From positions 2,945,274-3,009,273 of the forward strand of contig NZ_CM001974.1 in NCBI RefSeq assembly GCF_000406105.1: a stretch of 64,000 nt of DNA, written 5' to 3'. Below the pieces are notes generated by a model that was not told the DNA's origin, ran no database searches, and worked only from the letters and a program-made list of their open reading frames with translations. Of this stretch, positions 32,001 through 39,600 are shown piece after piece. The position numbers and the translations under genes were made by a program. Every line of letters starts with the position of its first letter. Position 1 is the stretch's first letter. Source of the stretch: Dickeya chrysanthemi NCPPB 402 (GTDB lineage: Bacteria > Pseudomonadota > Gammaproteobacteria > Enterobacterales > Enterobacteriaceae).

Positions 32001-33699
32001 GGGCTAACGCCTTGATGACACGGCGCGTGATAGATTCCCGCGTAGTTTCATTATGTGCAGTTTCATTATGTGTCGTTTCATTATGTGCAGTTTCATCATG
32101 TACAGTTTCATCATGCGTATTGGCTCGCCCGGCGTCATACGCCTGGCGGGCCGGGGCGGCAGACAGCGTCTCGCGCGCACCGACAGAAAGCACGTCACGC
32201 GGCGCAGTAAGGACGATATGGCGGCTCAACGCGGTGGCCGAGCTGTAGTCATACAGGATGGCGGGATTCAGGTGAATGCCGAGTATTTCATTGATTTTAT
32301 TTACAAAGTTGACACTTAAAATAGAATCGATTCCGTATTCGGAAAAAGCGATGTCCGCATCGATTTGCGCAGCCGACAGATTAACCTCCTGCGCCAAAGC
32401 AGACACGATGGCATTATGGACATGTTCTGCAATGTGCTCGTCGGTGACGTGATCGTCGGTTATCGGTGCCGTGAGCGTGGCCGCCGCCGATGAACGCGTA
32501 ACCAACGCAACCGCTGGCGACGCCTCTGCCGGCTGCGGCTGCACGGCGGGTTGCCTTGGCTGGCGAATCATTCCGTCGCTTCTGGCGACAATAACGGTTT
32601 GCCCCAGTGCATGTGCACGTTGCGCCGGGAACTCAACCGCCAAGAACCCTTCTTCTTCCAGTATCTCCCGCCAGGTTTCAGGCGCGATGGCCGGGCTACC
32701 GACGATGCGTAACGCCGTGTCCTGATGTAACCACCATCCTTTGAGTAACCCGAACGTTAAATGAGTAAAAACAGACTTATCGCTCAGCTCATTAATGACC
32801 ACCATTCCCCCGCGGCGCAGGGCCGCTTTGCAATGCCGCAGCGTGGTCCGAATATCTTGGGTGGCGTGCAGTACATTCGTCGCAATCGCCACGTCAAACG
32901 ATCCCTGCGCAATCGGCTGTGTCGCCAGCGGTTGTTCAATGTCCCACAATGCATAGCCAAGAAACGGGCACGTCGGACCATAGTGACGGCGGGCGTGCAT
33001 CAAAAACGCCTGAGAGAGATCCGTATACAGATATTCCTGAATATTGTGCCGATATTTCATCAGCTCGGGCAAAACCATGGCCGTGGTTCCACCGGTACCG
33101 GCACCGATTTCAACCAGGCGCAACGACGCATCATGATCAAACTGCAAGACTTCATGCACGTAGTCGCTCACCGTAGCCGTCAACACCCGATTAAAAAAAT
33201 CAGAGACCGGATTATTTTTATAAATCCCTTCGACTTTCTCCATCGAGGCATTGGGGAACAGCACTTCCGTTGCCTGCACCTGCCCCGTCAGAATCTGGGG
33301 CAAATGGCGCAGGCAGCTCTCGACAAGGTTCATCTGCGTCATACGGGCGAGATCATGACGATAACGGTCACGATAGGCCTCCCACGCCTGCCATACCGCC
33401 TCCGGCGACTCCGCCGACGGCTGTCGGCGAATCAACGCCTCGCCCTGCCGGGTTAGATATCCCGCCTCGCCTAACTGCGCCATTGACTCCGCCCACCAGG
33501 CGCGGAACTGATGTTCCAGCCCAATACGGCCGGCAAGCGAAGAAAAATCCGCGGCATCCAGCGACGCCGAAAAAACGCCAAGCCCGTCAAGCTGTACATA
33601 AAGCAGTTTCACCAACCACTGATTAATGGCATCAGGATGATGGGATTGCAGCAGTGCGTCGGCCTCTTCATCCCATTGATTGTCAGAGATATTATGCAT
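17038..33699 (-). CDS. PKS-C: trans-AT polyketide synthase, MT-ACP-ACP / KS-DH-ACP / KS-KR-ACP / KS-ACP-TE / KS-ACP-C
   Basis: Megasynthase of 5,553 residues, with approximate motif positions. C-methyltransferase, VEIGAGTGGTT at 196. ACPs with Ser in GIDSI at 458 and 586. KS from 690, Cys near 862 (TGCSSS). DH, HQAFGQSLLP at 1340. ACP 1680 (LGLDS). KS from 1795, Cys 1965 (VCSSS). KR, TGGFGGLG at 2693. ACP 3020. KS from 3145, Cys 3310 (ACASG). ACP 3830 (LGLNS). Thioesterase with GYSMGG at 4021 and RDHFHLL near 4190. KS from 4277, Cys 4430 (GCASS). ACP 4943. Condensation domain with HHFHADG at 5230, ending the protein. No AT domain. KS His motifs read EAHATG, EAHGTG, SHSTG and EAHATG. The MT-ACP-ACP start completes the KS-KR end of PKS-B; the genes overlap by 8 bases, with aggagg before the ATG. 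Two release-type domains in one protein are unusual. Confidence 0.92.
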   Translation of the reverse strand: MHNISDNQWDEEADALLQSHHPDAINQWLVKLLYVQLDGLGVFSASLDAADFSSLAGRIGLEHQFRAWWAESMAQLGEAGYLTRQGEALIRRQPSAESPEAVWQAWEAYRDRYRHDLARMTQMNLVESCLRHLPQILTGQVQATEVLFPNASMEKVEGIYKNNPVSDFFNRVLTATVSDYVHEVLQFDHDASLRLVEIGAGTGGTTAMVLPELMKYRHNIQEYLYTDLSQAFLMHARRHYGPTCPFLGYALWDIEQPLATQPIAQGSFDVAIATNVLHATQDIRTTLRHCKAALRRGGMVVINELSDKSVFTHLTFGLLKGWWLHQDTALRIVGSPAIAPETWREILEEEGFLAVEFPAQRAHALGQTVIVARSDGMIRQPRQPAVQPQPAEASPAVALVTRSSAAATLTAPITDDHVTDEHIAEHVHNAIVSALAQEVNLSAAQIDADIAFSEYGIDSILSVNFVNKINEILGIHLNPAILYDYSSATALSRHIVLTAPRDVLSVGARETLSAAPARQAYDAGRANTHDETVHDETAHNETTHNETAHNETTRESITRRVIKALARSVNLPPEQIDEQRAFSDFGIDSILSVNFINQVNQSLGVTLNPALLYDYSTVETLSAHIALTCAEQSVIPQASSPSRQPTSPQWQAPPQQEPTPSPSATSPSANSPSAAQPMPHQDSGLTPERQPAEPVAIAVIGLSGQFPGAENTQRFWENLIANRSGIEELPEDYLDQARYFVETNSSDTGAKDATQSGKTYCKWGGIVKDRYCFDATFFRITEQDALSMSPHQRLILQESWKALEDAGYNPKALAGSHTGVFIGAEPSNYHHGSFVGSSEAIIASRVSYFLDMKGPALVVNTGCSSSAVAIHLACESLRRGETDLALAGGVFAALDAGALASLSGIGMLSHRAECPVFEQMADGMLLSEGVGIVALKRLDQAIAQGDPIHGVIRASGINQDGASNGITAPSGTAQQQLLEQVYRQYHINPEEISYVEAHATGGKLGDTIEVNALARTFKALTDKRHYCALGSVKSHIGHTSAASGVIGLIKILLSMRHGQLPGLRHYQQANPLFELQDSAFYIQNATSAWKSHAGRPRLAALNSFGHSGTNAHLVIEEYLPQQVAVAEPATAGWIIPLSAKTTQSLHAQIQALSRYLADAERPDDGLSFIQSMAYTLQVGREAMPERFFLIATDKHDCWQQLQAFCRQPVAPSHAFGQAPAAGKKQPPLTAAAYQHRGLHQLSRPELEAIGLAWLQGKPVDWQSFYPQPPTRIHLPGYVFAKDVFRAQLPASATRTAENIAADGNRIGEGRYPIGRAGFFAENHPWSQPFNHHHRILRNHQAFGQSLLPGLAYIDLLFQFFHRQGMDYRQLEMRNLTIHYPFTIGDDYGVEAQISCQKQAQGYWQLKVEGSEVSDEHSPSGVKLYMSAEMHPVAASVFHETLDLDALKKAAVSQLRLQDAYAEFGGDDIRHRGPMVGDGVIYHLPSANLIDIAVPDDALFGAEQYLFHPVLIDGSAIGSGDLFLEQNHQQDIFLPLYYESFRASEPLSGRCITRVSRDSLKQTSQLSYLTMEFFKPGGEKIGELKNFTCKRVRDPAAINASRTPAAPTQAGEPIAASVKPVAPMKHDAGPVASAASAIAASENASALEQAENTVKKILAETLAKSTTEIESDIGYYELGLDSAGLLQMVQSLEQSLKVKLNPTLLFEYATVGALAEYLLERYPDSFGAPADVATDIAVAAGQDEAHRVASETLSDAGGVSAGVTQAGTAQINASQSASHAASSSQTASESEDIAVIGMSGRYPGAKQMAEFWDNLKAGKDCVTEIPHSRWQKSVLDGITSPSGRPIPQWGGFIEDVDCFDAQFFRVSPREAQWLDPQERLFLETCWAAIEDAGYTPETLVAEQGPSKRRDVGVFVGVMHNDYALIASEIVNRGQIVPLSMNYAPIANRVSYFCGFHGPSFAVDTVCSSSLTALHLALESVHRGESKVALAGGVNLSLHPYKYMTYGLADMYSTDGRCRTFGDGGNGFVSGEGVGAVLLKPLSQAIKDQDNIYAVIKGSAINHVGQVSGITVPSPVAQADLMLRCYEKTGIDPRTISYIEAHGTGTALGDPIEVQGLVKAFRQYTKDNQFCAIGSVKSNIGHAESAAGISGLSKVILQLHHKTLVPSLLHAEQVNPYLELEHSPFYIQRETQHWEQPTVNHDGEQITVPRRAGISSFGATGSNAHVIVEEFLPPNVRQAGNRQQQNTPLIVPLSAKTEERLQEMARNLAQFLAMHPDIDGIHPADLAFTLQVGRRTLEERVVFVVQDLSELQNKLTAFADDDALPERCWRGAGSGAKETGRDTGFMSAEDSRTLLQRWVEQRAFHKIARFWVEGFHVDWYSLYSIETPRRISLPGYPFARERHWLEAPDDLGRIGRNASSGETSPQAVSTQESAPQEEREALMLFTESWQKMPHPAASSQDPRFNTVICFLSEPENQRLLQSQMAVLAPQTEIVFVSRHPLADGVNGVQLSPGETEQENTESYQRCFAQLKSARIEPRHSAILYLWPLEDRRHLQDAAALHALLSSMVAANMAPARLLLAGVSNHSLERAYLESWIGIERSLTPALPGTQCAVAISVAPAVGTAGATTAVTVQPAFSEHYIAMLYQELTGQHFDSVCYEGAERYVLKVQPSPVSLTHETTSQAAIKQGGTYLITGGFGGLGLIFARYLAQHYCARLILTGRSAMDAERQALAEELTRLGGQVHYIQADVCDVGTMRFNLVQARHVMGPILGVIHAAGLEASEPVFEKSRRAFDAILRPKVDGTQLLDELLMQDPLDFVCYFSSSAALLGDFGSCDYAMGNRFQMGYGKHRMAQVRQGTLRGKTLVINWPFWKEGKMGVRDRDSTEFYLRSSGQRALESDEGVRVFEQLLRQSEGQHLVIAGKPSRVARFLKLAAPLADERNEHHPVSGKADIANQAAIRATGQKHPQEMASRSGALSVSLPADVTDRRTAVSHILKTQISRLLGTPVERIGLNSSFADFGFDSITLASFSRELSHYFDVEITPAVLFGHASVKRLTEYFCREHAQALDALFSRQALAEAKAKAEVKASHVSSVADHEPLTAGQEEANPALGHDSGKTNTTTVFHPPAVATASTVAGDVMDEPIAVIGMSGRFPQADSIDDFWDTLIQGESCIGEMSGARWDWPSVSDNPSSGSPDGQGKHNTLPQWGAFMTDIMQFDAAFFDIAPKEAMEMDPRQRLFLQEAWHTFEDAGYMGQRIQGMSCGVYVGAEESDYGAIVGDQGSINGNQNATLAARISYALDLKGPNMALTAACASGLVAVHQACQALRQGDCEMALAGGINLLMTPWVYQSMHRTGMLSPDGKASVFDQRANGLVPGEAVAVVLLKPLSKAKADGDRIYGCIKASGVNYDGKTNGITAPNPVRQAELLKNIYDRYRIDPGNIQYVISHSTGSQLGDPIEVQALADAFAGRCSDSHRCVLGSIKPVIGHTFAASGVVSLIAMLKAMAHQTIPATQGFETCNRYIKLERTPFTIQQQNQPWLRQGRQPRVGAISATGISGTNAHAVIEEYIADDPESFTGTESYSPGEGARRPLGTAARPAIVPLSAKTTTALQAYAQALGQFLQRYPATRLDQLAYSLQTGREAMTQRVAFVVSDITELREKLALFITATASPGVYYLGESPGDDAEWAREHTWDDGYAAAQRVQRQEWIASEQWQELARAWVNNDVEVDWFDLYRGAPLPQRISLPGYPFQGRRYWATPALTPTSLTAQARADGASVVSGEKKGVTPEDGARRQGDTVPREGIVRQLRALLMQTLYFEESEIENHQPFTELGLNSINAVGFIDAVNRAFASRLTIKAIFDHPTIEALSLYLDDPMPSSVPGSKDNTVASVPVSAGDALVQKAANDSLRASGETVAASQGRPAVNAWLKHYPECIPLSARLRQVGITDQPKPESAQFWIHPLTGSTGLYLKIADNLGDEYAIWGIQSRGFLTRFQPLESIESMARYYIEIIQAADATGPYALAGYSMGGIIAYEMARQLQLAGYRVSSLILLEPPFPQPDNHPVSSPFCYRDALLMSANFFLHYSLSDVLASGRVRFESIAYTEQELLCVDADEQLAWLAEGCLKKGVTQPLAVVKDKIENMAQILTRNREAMAAYSVNALPNAHEIDLHYITITSSLDDGSHRRDRLSALAENNRHVLGDALTHDESHCQRWLRYLPGAQVFRTHARDHFHLLSERESVDMISEHCREIYQRGAAGNTTAHEPRRRAEPQQSEGRNSIAIIGMSGQFPGAKTPDDFWHRLEQGQSAFTTPPDSRGWSIAPASEGEYAGYGGFLSDIEHFDPLFFQISPHEASMLDPCERLFLQESWKAIEDAGIVPESLSGKRWGVFCGSAGDYSLRFAEGEHFAPNITLSQVPGRVSYTLNLTGPCQTVEAGCASSLLAVAQACDQLVLGQCEVAIAGGAMIYSTPNMLRSASRLGLLSSSDRGGAFSAQADGMMPGESVGVVVLKPLQLALADGDRIHGVIEAWGSNHNGKTNGIMAPSAGAQEALLSDVYQRFDIQPESITLVEAHATGMPAADAAEVEALTNVFRPHRREARSGQPARCALGSVENNVGHAFHSAGMNHLFKVLLALRHRKIPGTPNTQDRASLLAHDQSAFYINPETVPWHVEPGEKRRAAISSLGATGINVHMVVAQPHEHEGQRQGAPETIAGPGSPQTGASSEHGGQQPVCIVLSGKSLGALQQRCRDLQQSVQTGQTLNLKQLAANLLLRRSHFSYRCACVVSDVNALHTFLARVIAGAALIPQDNGYQGKVGTGRQAPAEGDLSAAERVRQAVLAPADSDNLLALARLYVSGVDFFSPDFNADTRIEVAFSPAEKFPLSLPGYPFDKRWCWSGTVQSNPVGDAPDYTAKQPAQVQQVAQRLTGILAELAGLSVTEIDLDEPAASYGIDSLLGLRLLNRINAAFATEFDAYLLTKESLRSVAVEIAAHVADSPRHVAHAASSSADAEVSALVSGNSIAGRRPAFIQSVSLALPLAATPTDDPTLGRAELSRLLQQGIGVWKDATGLHFEFYQQVHRAEEVLDRVQRPACLWSCLAEGVRYYPVSHIQAFILHETEVKKRSTFNIGQGFWIEMPVDLPLLNQALNEMVRHHAILRTGAEWVGQHWVQVVHDEVIRQCREICWPHLSDKAAFEQTVAGFQKTTNMKLFQADRMPMFELYLVHNGADLGVVYFVTHHFHADGFTLFLFLQELYHRYHALCNGTHFSCSAPTAEYAHFALSQFGEHQETATRYWLSQLHDKRTSFTLRDQQIHRPEADNAQPEKAGAYDLNISDERLERLQLSNRRQNTTLTQLVTCALAALVYRITGKNMPIQMAYNLRDRYEFESVYGDFSSSLPLVLTLQPHFSLRQVWRIYDDAVLRLQKYKHVDFVALHQQLAPEGQDAHDHTLLGSLAVDSNDRDTFVEVTAFAHKLLPMVLEDREAVAPLWVGLLKTHGKLSLPFIYDRRYFSPEVISILADHVLVLLDLMVEQPDLTIDDIPVPEILLERLSPEDISTLTVLDV
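31679..31723. repeat. 15-bp tandem repeat in a PKS-C linker (before KS)
   Basis: Two near-perfect copies of gcagacggggagttc plus a diverged third. It encodes Ser-Pro-Ser-Ala repeats in the linker between the second ACP and the first KS of PKS-C. The unit is a multiple of three, so copy changes keep the frame. Confidence 0.8.
32045..32119. repeat. 15-bp tandem repeat (five units) in the ACP-ACP linker of PKS-C
   Basis: Five consecutive copies of a 15-bp unit (gtttcattatgtgca and variants). It encodes five near-identical HNET[A/T] or HDETV pentapeptides between the two tandem ACP domains. It is an in-frame minisatellite, likely variable between strains. Confidence 0.9.
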
Positions 33700-36600
33700 T
33701 GGTCAGCCTCCTGCTGCGTTTATCCGATGAAGATGGCGTGGATGATGATTGGCGTTGATGGCTCAACAGAATGGACTCCTGCGGATGCAGGTTCATCAGT
33801 TGCTGTACCGGTGCAGAAGCATTCAGGCACACCAGTTGTTGCAGGCGTCCTTGCTGTAACAACGTGACAAAACGTTCAAAACAGGCAAAACCCTCTGCAT
33901 CGCTCAGAGCAGAAATGCTTTGACTGGCGGGTAACCCGGCAAGAGAAGCTTGCCAGAATCCCCAATTGATAATCCCTACGGGAAAATCGGCGTAATGCTG
34001 TAAAGCCCGCACCAACGTATCAGAGAAAGTAATCCCTGCGGCATAAGCCGATAGCGTCGCGGCACCCGAGAAAGAGAAAGCCTGGCAGGAGGAGAAATAG
34101 ACCAGAAAATCCAGTGCTTCGTGCCGAAGCGCCTGGTAGAAATTAAAACTCCCCGACGCCTTGACCTGAAGTATCCGCCAGAATGTCTCTTCTGTTGTCT
34201 GGCTGACGGCATTTTCGGCATCAAAGACCAGACCGGCGAATATTGCGCCGTTAATGCGGGAATATTGCTGCTTGATCTGAGCCATCGCCGCCTGCAAAGA
34301 GGCGGGGTCCGTTGCATCTGCCTGAACATAATCCGGCCGGATACCGGCGGTTGCCACCGCCGCCAACGCGTTCTGAACGGCGGGACTGGACGCCGGCTGG
34401 CGCCCCAGCCAGATAACCGTTGCCTGATAATGCTCCAGCAACTGCCGGCTCACCACACGGCCAACAGTGCCGCTGCCTCCCAGAATCAGGTAGACGCCGC
34501 CATGCTTGACGCCATTCTCATTACTGAAACTCTGCGAGTCCAGGCGAAAGAAGGTCTGCCGGTAGCGGCGTCCACTGAGCAACCGAATCTGTTCGCCCCG
34601 CTCGCTCATCCGCTCGCCGACGATCTGCTGCATCAGTTTTTCTCGCCGCTCCGGCGTCTGTAAATCGCGGCTGGACACATCCAGATTTCTGACTCTGAAA
34701 CGGTGGTCCCCCTGCGCAACCGAGTAAGCCAGCCCGCTGACTCCGGCACCGTGATAACGAATTTCCCGGGAAGAAGAGGGATGGTTATCCTGCGTTACCA
34801 CGGTAAAGTCTATCGTGGTCTCTTTTGCCGACCGCTGTTGTAGCGACTTCACCAGACGCAGCAGTTGCAGCTCGTTCTGTTTCAGGCTATCCGTGATCGC
34901 TTGCGCGTCGGCCAGCGACGGCCCGACGGCGGCGGCAATAAAAAAGACCTGCTGTACCGCGCCTATCTCATCCAGACAATCGTGGATCGCGTTTGCATCC
35001 TCAATATCACATCCCCAGTGATCCGGCCCGACCCGATACACTTTTTGACCGGCCTGGCTTTGACCGGTCTGGCTGCTCAGCGAGAGACGCAGCAGGCGCC
35101 CGGACTGACCGGCCAGTTTAGCGACTAACGCATCTTCCAGTTCGTTTTCCTGTCGGCTCCCGACCACCAGCACGTTATCCGCCCTGCCCGTCGCCGCGGT
35201 TCTGACGTGAGGGCTTTCATCCGATTCCCACCGCGCAACATAGCTGAAGTACTCATCAGCCCGGTTGATGGCCGGTACCTCAGCGAGAGCTCGCGGCGTG
35301 GCTGGAGCGTCTATCGTGGCATCAGGCGGCGCGGTCATCGCGGCATGGTGGGGATTGCCGATCCAGTATCGGTCGGTGGCGAACGGGTAAGTCGGCAGGC
35401 TGATTCTTTTTGGGCGCGATTGCGGGTATAACCGATACCAGTCAACCGGCATTCCCTTGACCCATAACGCCAGAATTCTGGCGTATTTACGTTTATGGAA
35501 CCACTGATCAAGCGTGGATATCATGTCTTCATCGGTTGCGAATATGTCCAGTATTTCTTTGTTTTGCCTGATATTACCGAGAAATAAATCATCAATGATG
35601 TCTTCTCCCGCCAGAAATTCCCTCAGCTTTTCAGCCAGAAAATCAATAGACGAGGTAAGGATCCCCAGACGCTGTTCCATCGCGTCCCGCCCGACTTGCA
35701 GGGTATAAGCCAGTTCGCTCAGTGCCGGTTGTGGTTTATTTTCCGCCGTAATCCGGGCCAAAAGATTTCCCGCTGCCGCCATCAGACGATCCGCATTTTT
35801 TGCCGACAGTATGACCATGACGGCTTCCGGTTTCCCTGCCTGCCGGCCGACATCCGGCGCGTTCTGTCCTCCGGTATACTCCTCGAGCACGACGTGCGCA
35901 TTGGCACCGCCAAAACCGAAAGAACTGACGCCGGCCCGGCGAGGCAGCGCCTGCCCCTGGCTGTCCACAGGCGCGGCCCAGGGCCGGTTCTCCTGCACCA
36001 CATAAAACGGGGAATCGTCCAGCCGGATGTAAGGATTAAGTTGTTCAGAATGCAGGCTTTTCACCAGCGTTTTATGCTGAAACTGCAGTAAGACTTTAAT
36101 GACCCCGGCAATACCGGCGGCCATCTCCAGGTGGCCGACATTCGTCTTAACCGATCCCAGACCGCAATGTTGCGGCGAGTTTTCCAGCGTCGTCGTGGCT
36201 GGCGTGTGACGATAGAGATCCTGAAACGCGCTTTTCAGCCCATCAATTTCTATCGGGTCGCCAAGCGGCGTCCCGGTACCGTGGGCCTCAATGTATCCGA
36301 CGCTGCGCGGATCGATCCCGGCGTCGGTGTAGGCTCGCTTCAACAAGGCCGTTTGCGCTCTCGGATTCGGCGCGGTTAATGAGTTGGCTCGGCCGCCGTG
36401 GTTTTCAGCACTGGCCCGGATCACACCATAAATGTGATCGCCTGCGGCTTCTGCAACACTGAGCTTGCGAAGAAAGAGCATCCCGACCCCTTCCCCGCGA
36501 ACATACCCGTTGGCCGCACTGGAGAAGGTTTTGCAACGACCGTCCTGGCACAACATGCCGGCTTTGCTAAAGCTGATATAACCATCGGGAGTCACCAGCG

Positions 36601-39600
36601 TGTTCACGCCACCGACAATAGCTTGCTCACATTCGCCGGCGGCGATGGACTGAACAGCCCGGTGAATCGCAATCAGGGATGACGAACATGCCGTTTCTAT
36701 CGGCTCGCTGGGGCCGTGGATATTCAGGAAAAAGCTCATTCGGTTCGGTCCGACCGACGGAACGATCCCGGTCAGGGAATAACCTTCAATCGGCAGCCGG
36801 GCTTCACTGAGCAGCGCGCCGTAACCGCTCATGCCGGTTCCCACGAAAATCGCCGTCTCGGTGCCGGAAATTTCACCGGCACTGTAACCGGCGTCTTCAA
36901 TGGCACTCCATATGTAAGTCATCAGCAACCGTTGCTGAGGGTCCATCAACTCGGCTTCTTTCGGCGAAATCCCAAAAAACAGCGGATCGAATTCATCAAC
37001 ACCCTCAATGAATCCTCCCCATTTCACATTGGATTTATTGACTTCGCGAACCGGATCGCCATACAACGCCTGCCAGTCCCACCGCTGTTTCGGGATCTCC
37101 TGAATACAATCTTTTCCGCTGACCAGATTGTCCCAAAAGGCGTCTAAATCCCGGGCCATCGGGAAACGACCGCTCATGCCGACAATCGCTATCGGCTCAC
37201 TGGCAGGAGCGGTTGTTTTTATAGCGGATGTGTTTTTATCAGACGGTAGCGATGGTAAAACCGGATTTACACGCCCCGGGGAGCGGAATGTTGCGCGTTG
37301 GGGAACGTCACGCTGAGCAGGGACAGCGTTTAAGGTGCGTTCATCTATCGCCGCCGGCTCTGCGGCCCTGGTCGGCGTTGATACCGTGGTTAACGCCGAC
37401 GGCAAACGTGATGGATGCTCCGGATGCAGCGTTGTGAATGCCGCCGGGTGCGTCGCCGCCAGATAATCAACAAACTCGCCCAAAGTCGGGTATTCAAAAA
37501 ATACCGTTGGCGTCAGCGACAGATGATATTGGCGATTCAACTGGTTGCTAAACTCCGTCAGCAAAATCGAGTCCAGACCAAACTGCGACAGCTCAGTATT
37601 AAGACTGATCTTACCCGGCTCCAGCTTACGTAGCCTTGCCAGTGATTTTTGCATCAGCGGGATCAACGTGTCTCGCAGCGCCCCTGTCGTTGTACTCGTC
37701 GTCGGGGCTGCGTCCGCCAACGCCTTCCCTGCGGCGGTCGTTTCATTGGTTTCAGGCTCCGCCCGCATCACTGAATGCGTATCGGCATCGGCGGATATCG
37801 TCGATGCCGCGGTTCCTTTCGTCGCCTCGTCAACCACTCTGGATGAAAAACCACGGAGCCTGACCCAGACATAACCGCGCTCATCGCATAAGTCATAGTC
37901 CATTTTTCTGACTCGGTCGGTTTTCGATGAACCGGGGGTAAAACGCGCCCACACCCAAAGAGTCTCAGGCAACGCCGTCGCCGTATCCCAAGGGGACATC
38001 GCCAGACTTTCCAACGCAAACGGCAAGGCAAACTGAGGGTGTTCAGCATCCACCAGTAAGCCGGCCGCTATCTGTAATGCTGAATCCATCACACTGGGAT
38101 GCAAAAAAAACTGATGTCGGGTATCCGCCACACAGTCGGGTAATACAATTCTGGCAATAGCCTGACTAGCGCCTTCATCAATCGATATCACACCTTGATA
38201 AGCCGGCCCATGCAGGATGTCCATCGCGCTATAAGCGCGATAACACGCGGCGCTGTCGAGATGTCTGGCGGTGCACTGGGCCTGCAACGCGGCGATATCG
38301 ACGATGGATGATGTAGCCGGAGTCGCAAGCGACGCATCGCCATCAGGCGACGCCGCCATCTGAGCCATGCCCCGGCAATGCGTGACGCGGTCGGTGCCGC
38401 CAGCAGGCGTTTCCTCGCTGTATATCTCAAAACTGATATCACCGTTGTCTTCAGGATGCAGGTCGACGGACACATGCAATCCTGCCTCCTGAACGATCAT
38501 CGGCCTCAACCAACTCACATTTTTCAGCATCACCGACTGAGAATGGCCGGCCGCATCCGCTATCGCCGCTCTGGCCAATTCCAGATAGGCCACCCCGGGC
38601 AACACCTTCTGCCCTTTAACGATATGGTCGGCCAGAAAGAACTCGAGCCCGCTGAAAAAACTGCGGTAACGCTGAATGCTGAAATCCGACGTGTTTTGCT
38701 GCACAAGCGGGTGAATCTCTCGCCACATCCGCTGTTCACGAGGCTCCGGCATCGATAATGCCGCGGTCCCGGCGGGACTCCAGTAGGGCTCGAGGTGGAA
38801 AGGATAGCGAGGCAACGAGATCTTATTAAAACCCGCTGTCCCGGCGAACTCGGTCAGCGGGACATCGACACCCCTGATCCAAAGTTCCATCAGCACACTT
38901 TTGTCATTTTCCCAGCTAAGCGTTTTTAGCAAATCAGACAATCGGTTATGGCGGGTAAAGATGTCGAGGGCTTTATTTTCATCGTGTTGCCCGGTTCTCA
39001 GGTAGTACGATTTCTGTCCATTTGCAGCAATAAACTGAGTCAGTTTTTCCTGTAAATTGTCGATGCTGGTGTAACGGAACACCACCCGCCGCTCAAACTT
39101 GTTTCTTGCCGTCAGATAGAAATATTCCAGCGCAGCGGGGTGAATATCATGAGATTGCTGCAAAAAGGCCAGCATGGATTTAGCGTAATGAATCCACTGC
39201 CATTCATGCATGACCGACAGCGCCAGAAAATAGACGCCCTCCTGCGGCTTCATTGCCTCGTCAACGGCATTCTCGTGTGCCGGAACATCAGCGGCGCGGG
39301 GATATTCCTCCAGCAGCAAATGAGCATTGACGCCTCCGGCGCCAAAGTTATTCATCGCGGCCCGGCGGGGAATGTCTCTGCCGTGCTCATCCTGCAGGGG
39401 CGACCACTCTTCTGTGCTGTCATTGATATAAAAGCGTGAGCCATCCAGCCTGATTTTGTCGCTACAGACTGAAAAATCTTTAATCCCCGGTTTCTTTCGC
39501 GTTTTAAATGCATGCAGTACGCGAACCAGCGCGACCATCCCGGAAGCCGAGTTAGCGTGCCCCATATTAGGCTTGAGCGTACTGATTTTACATGGGGTTC

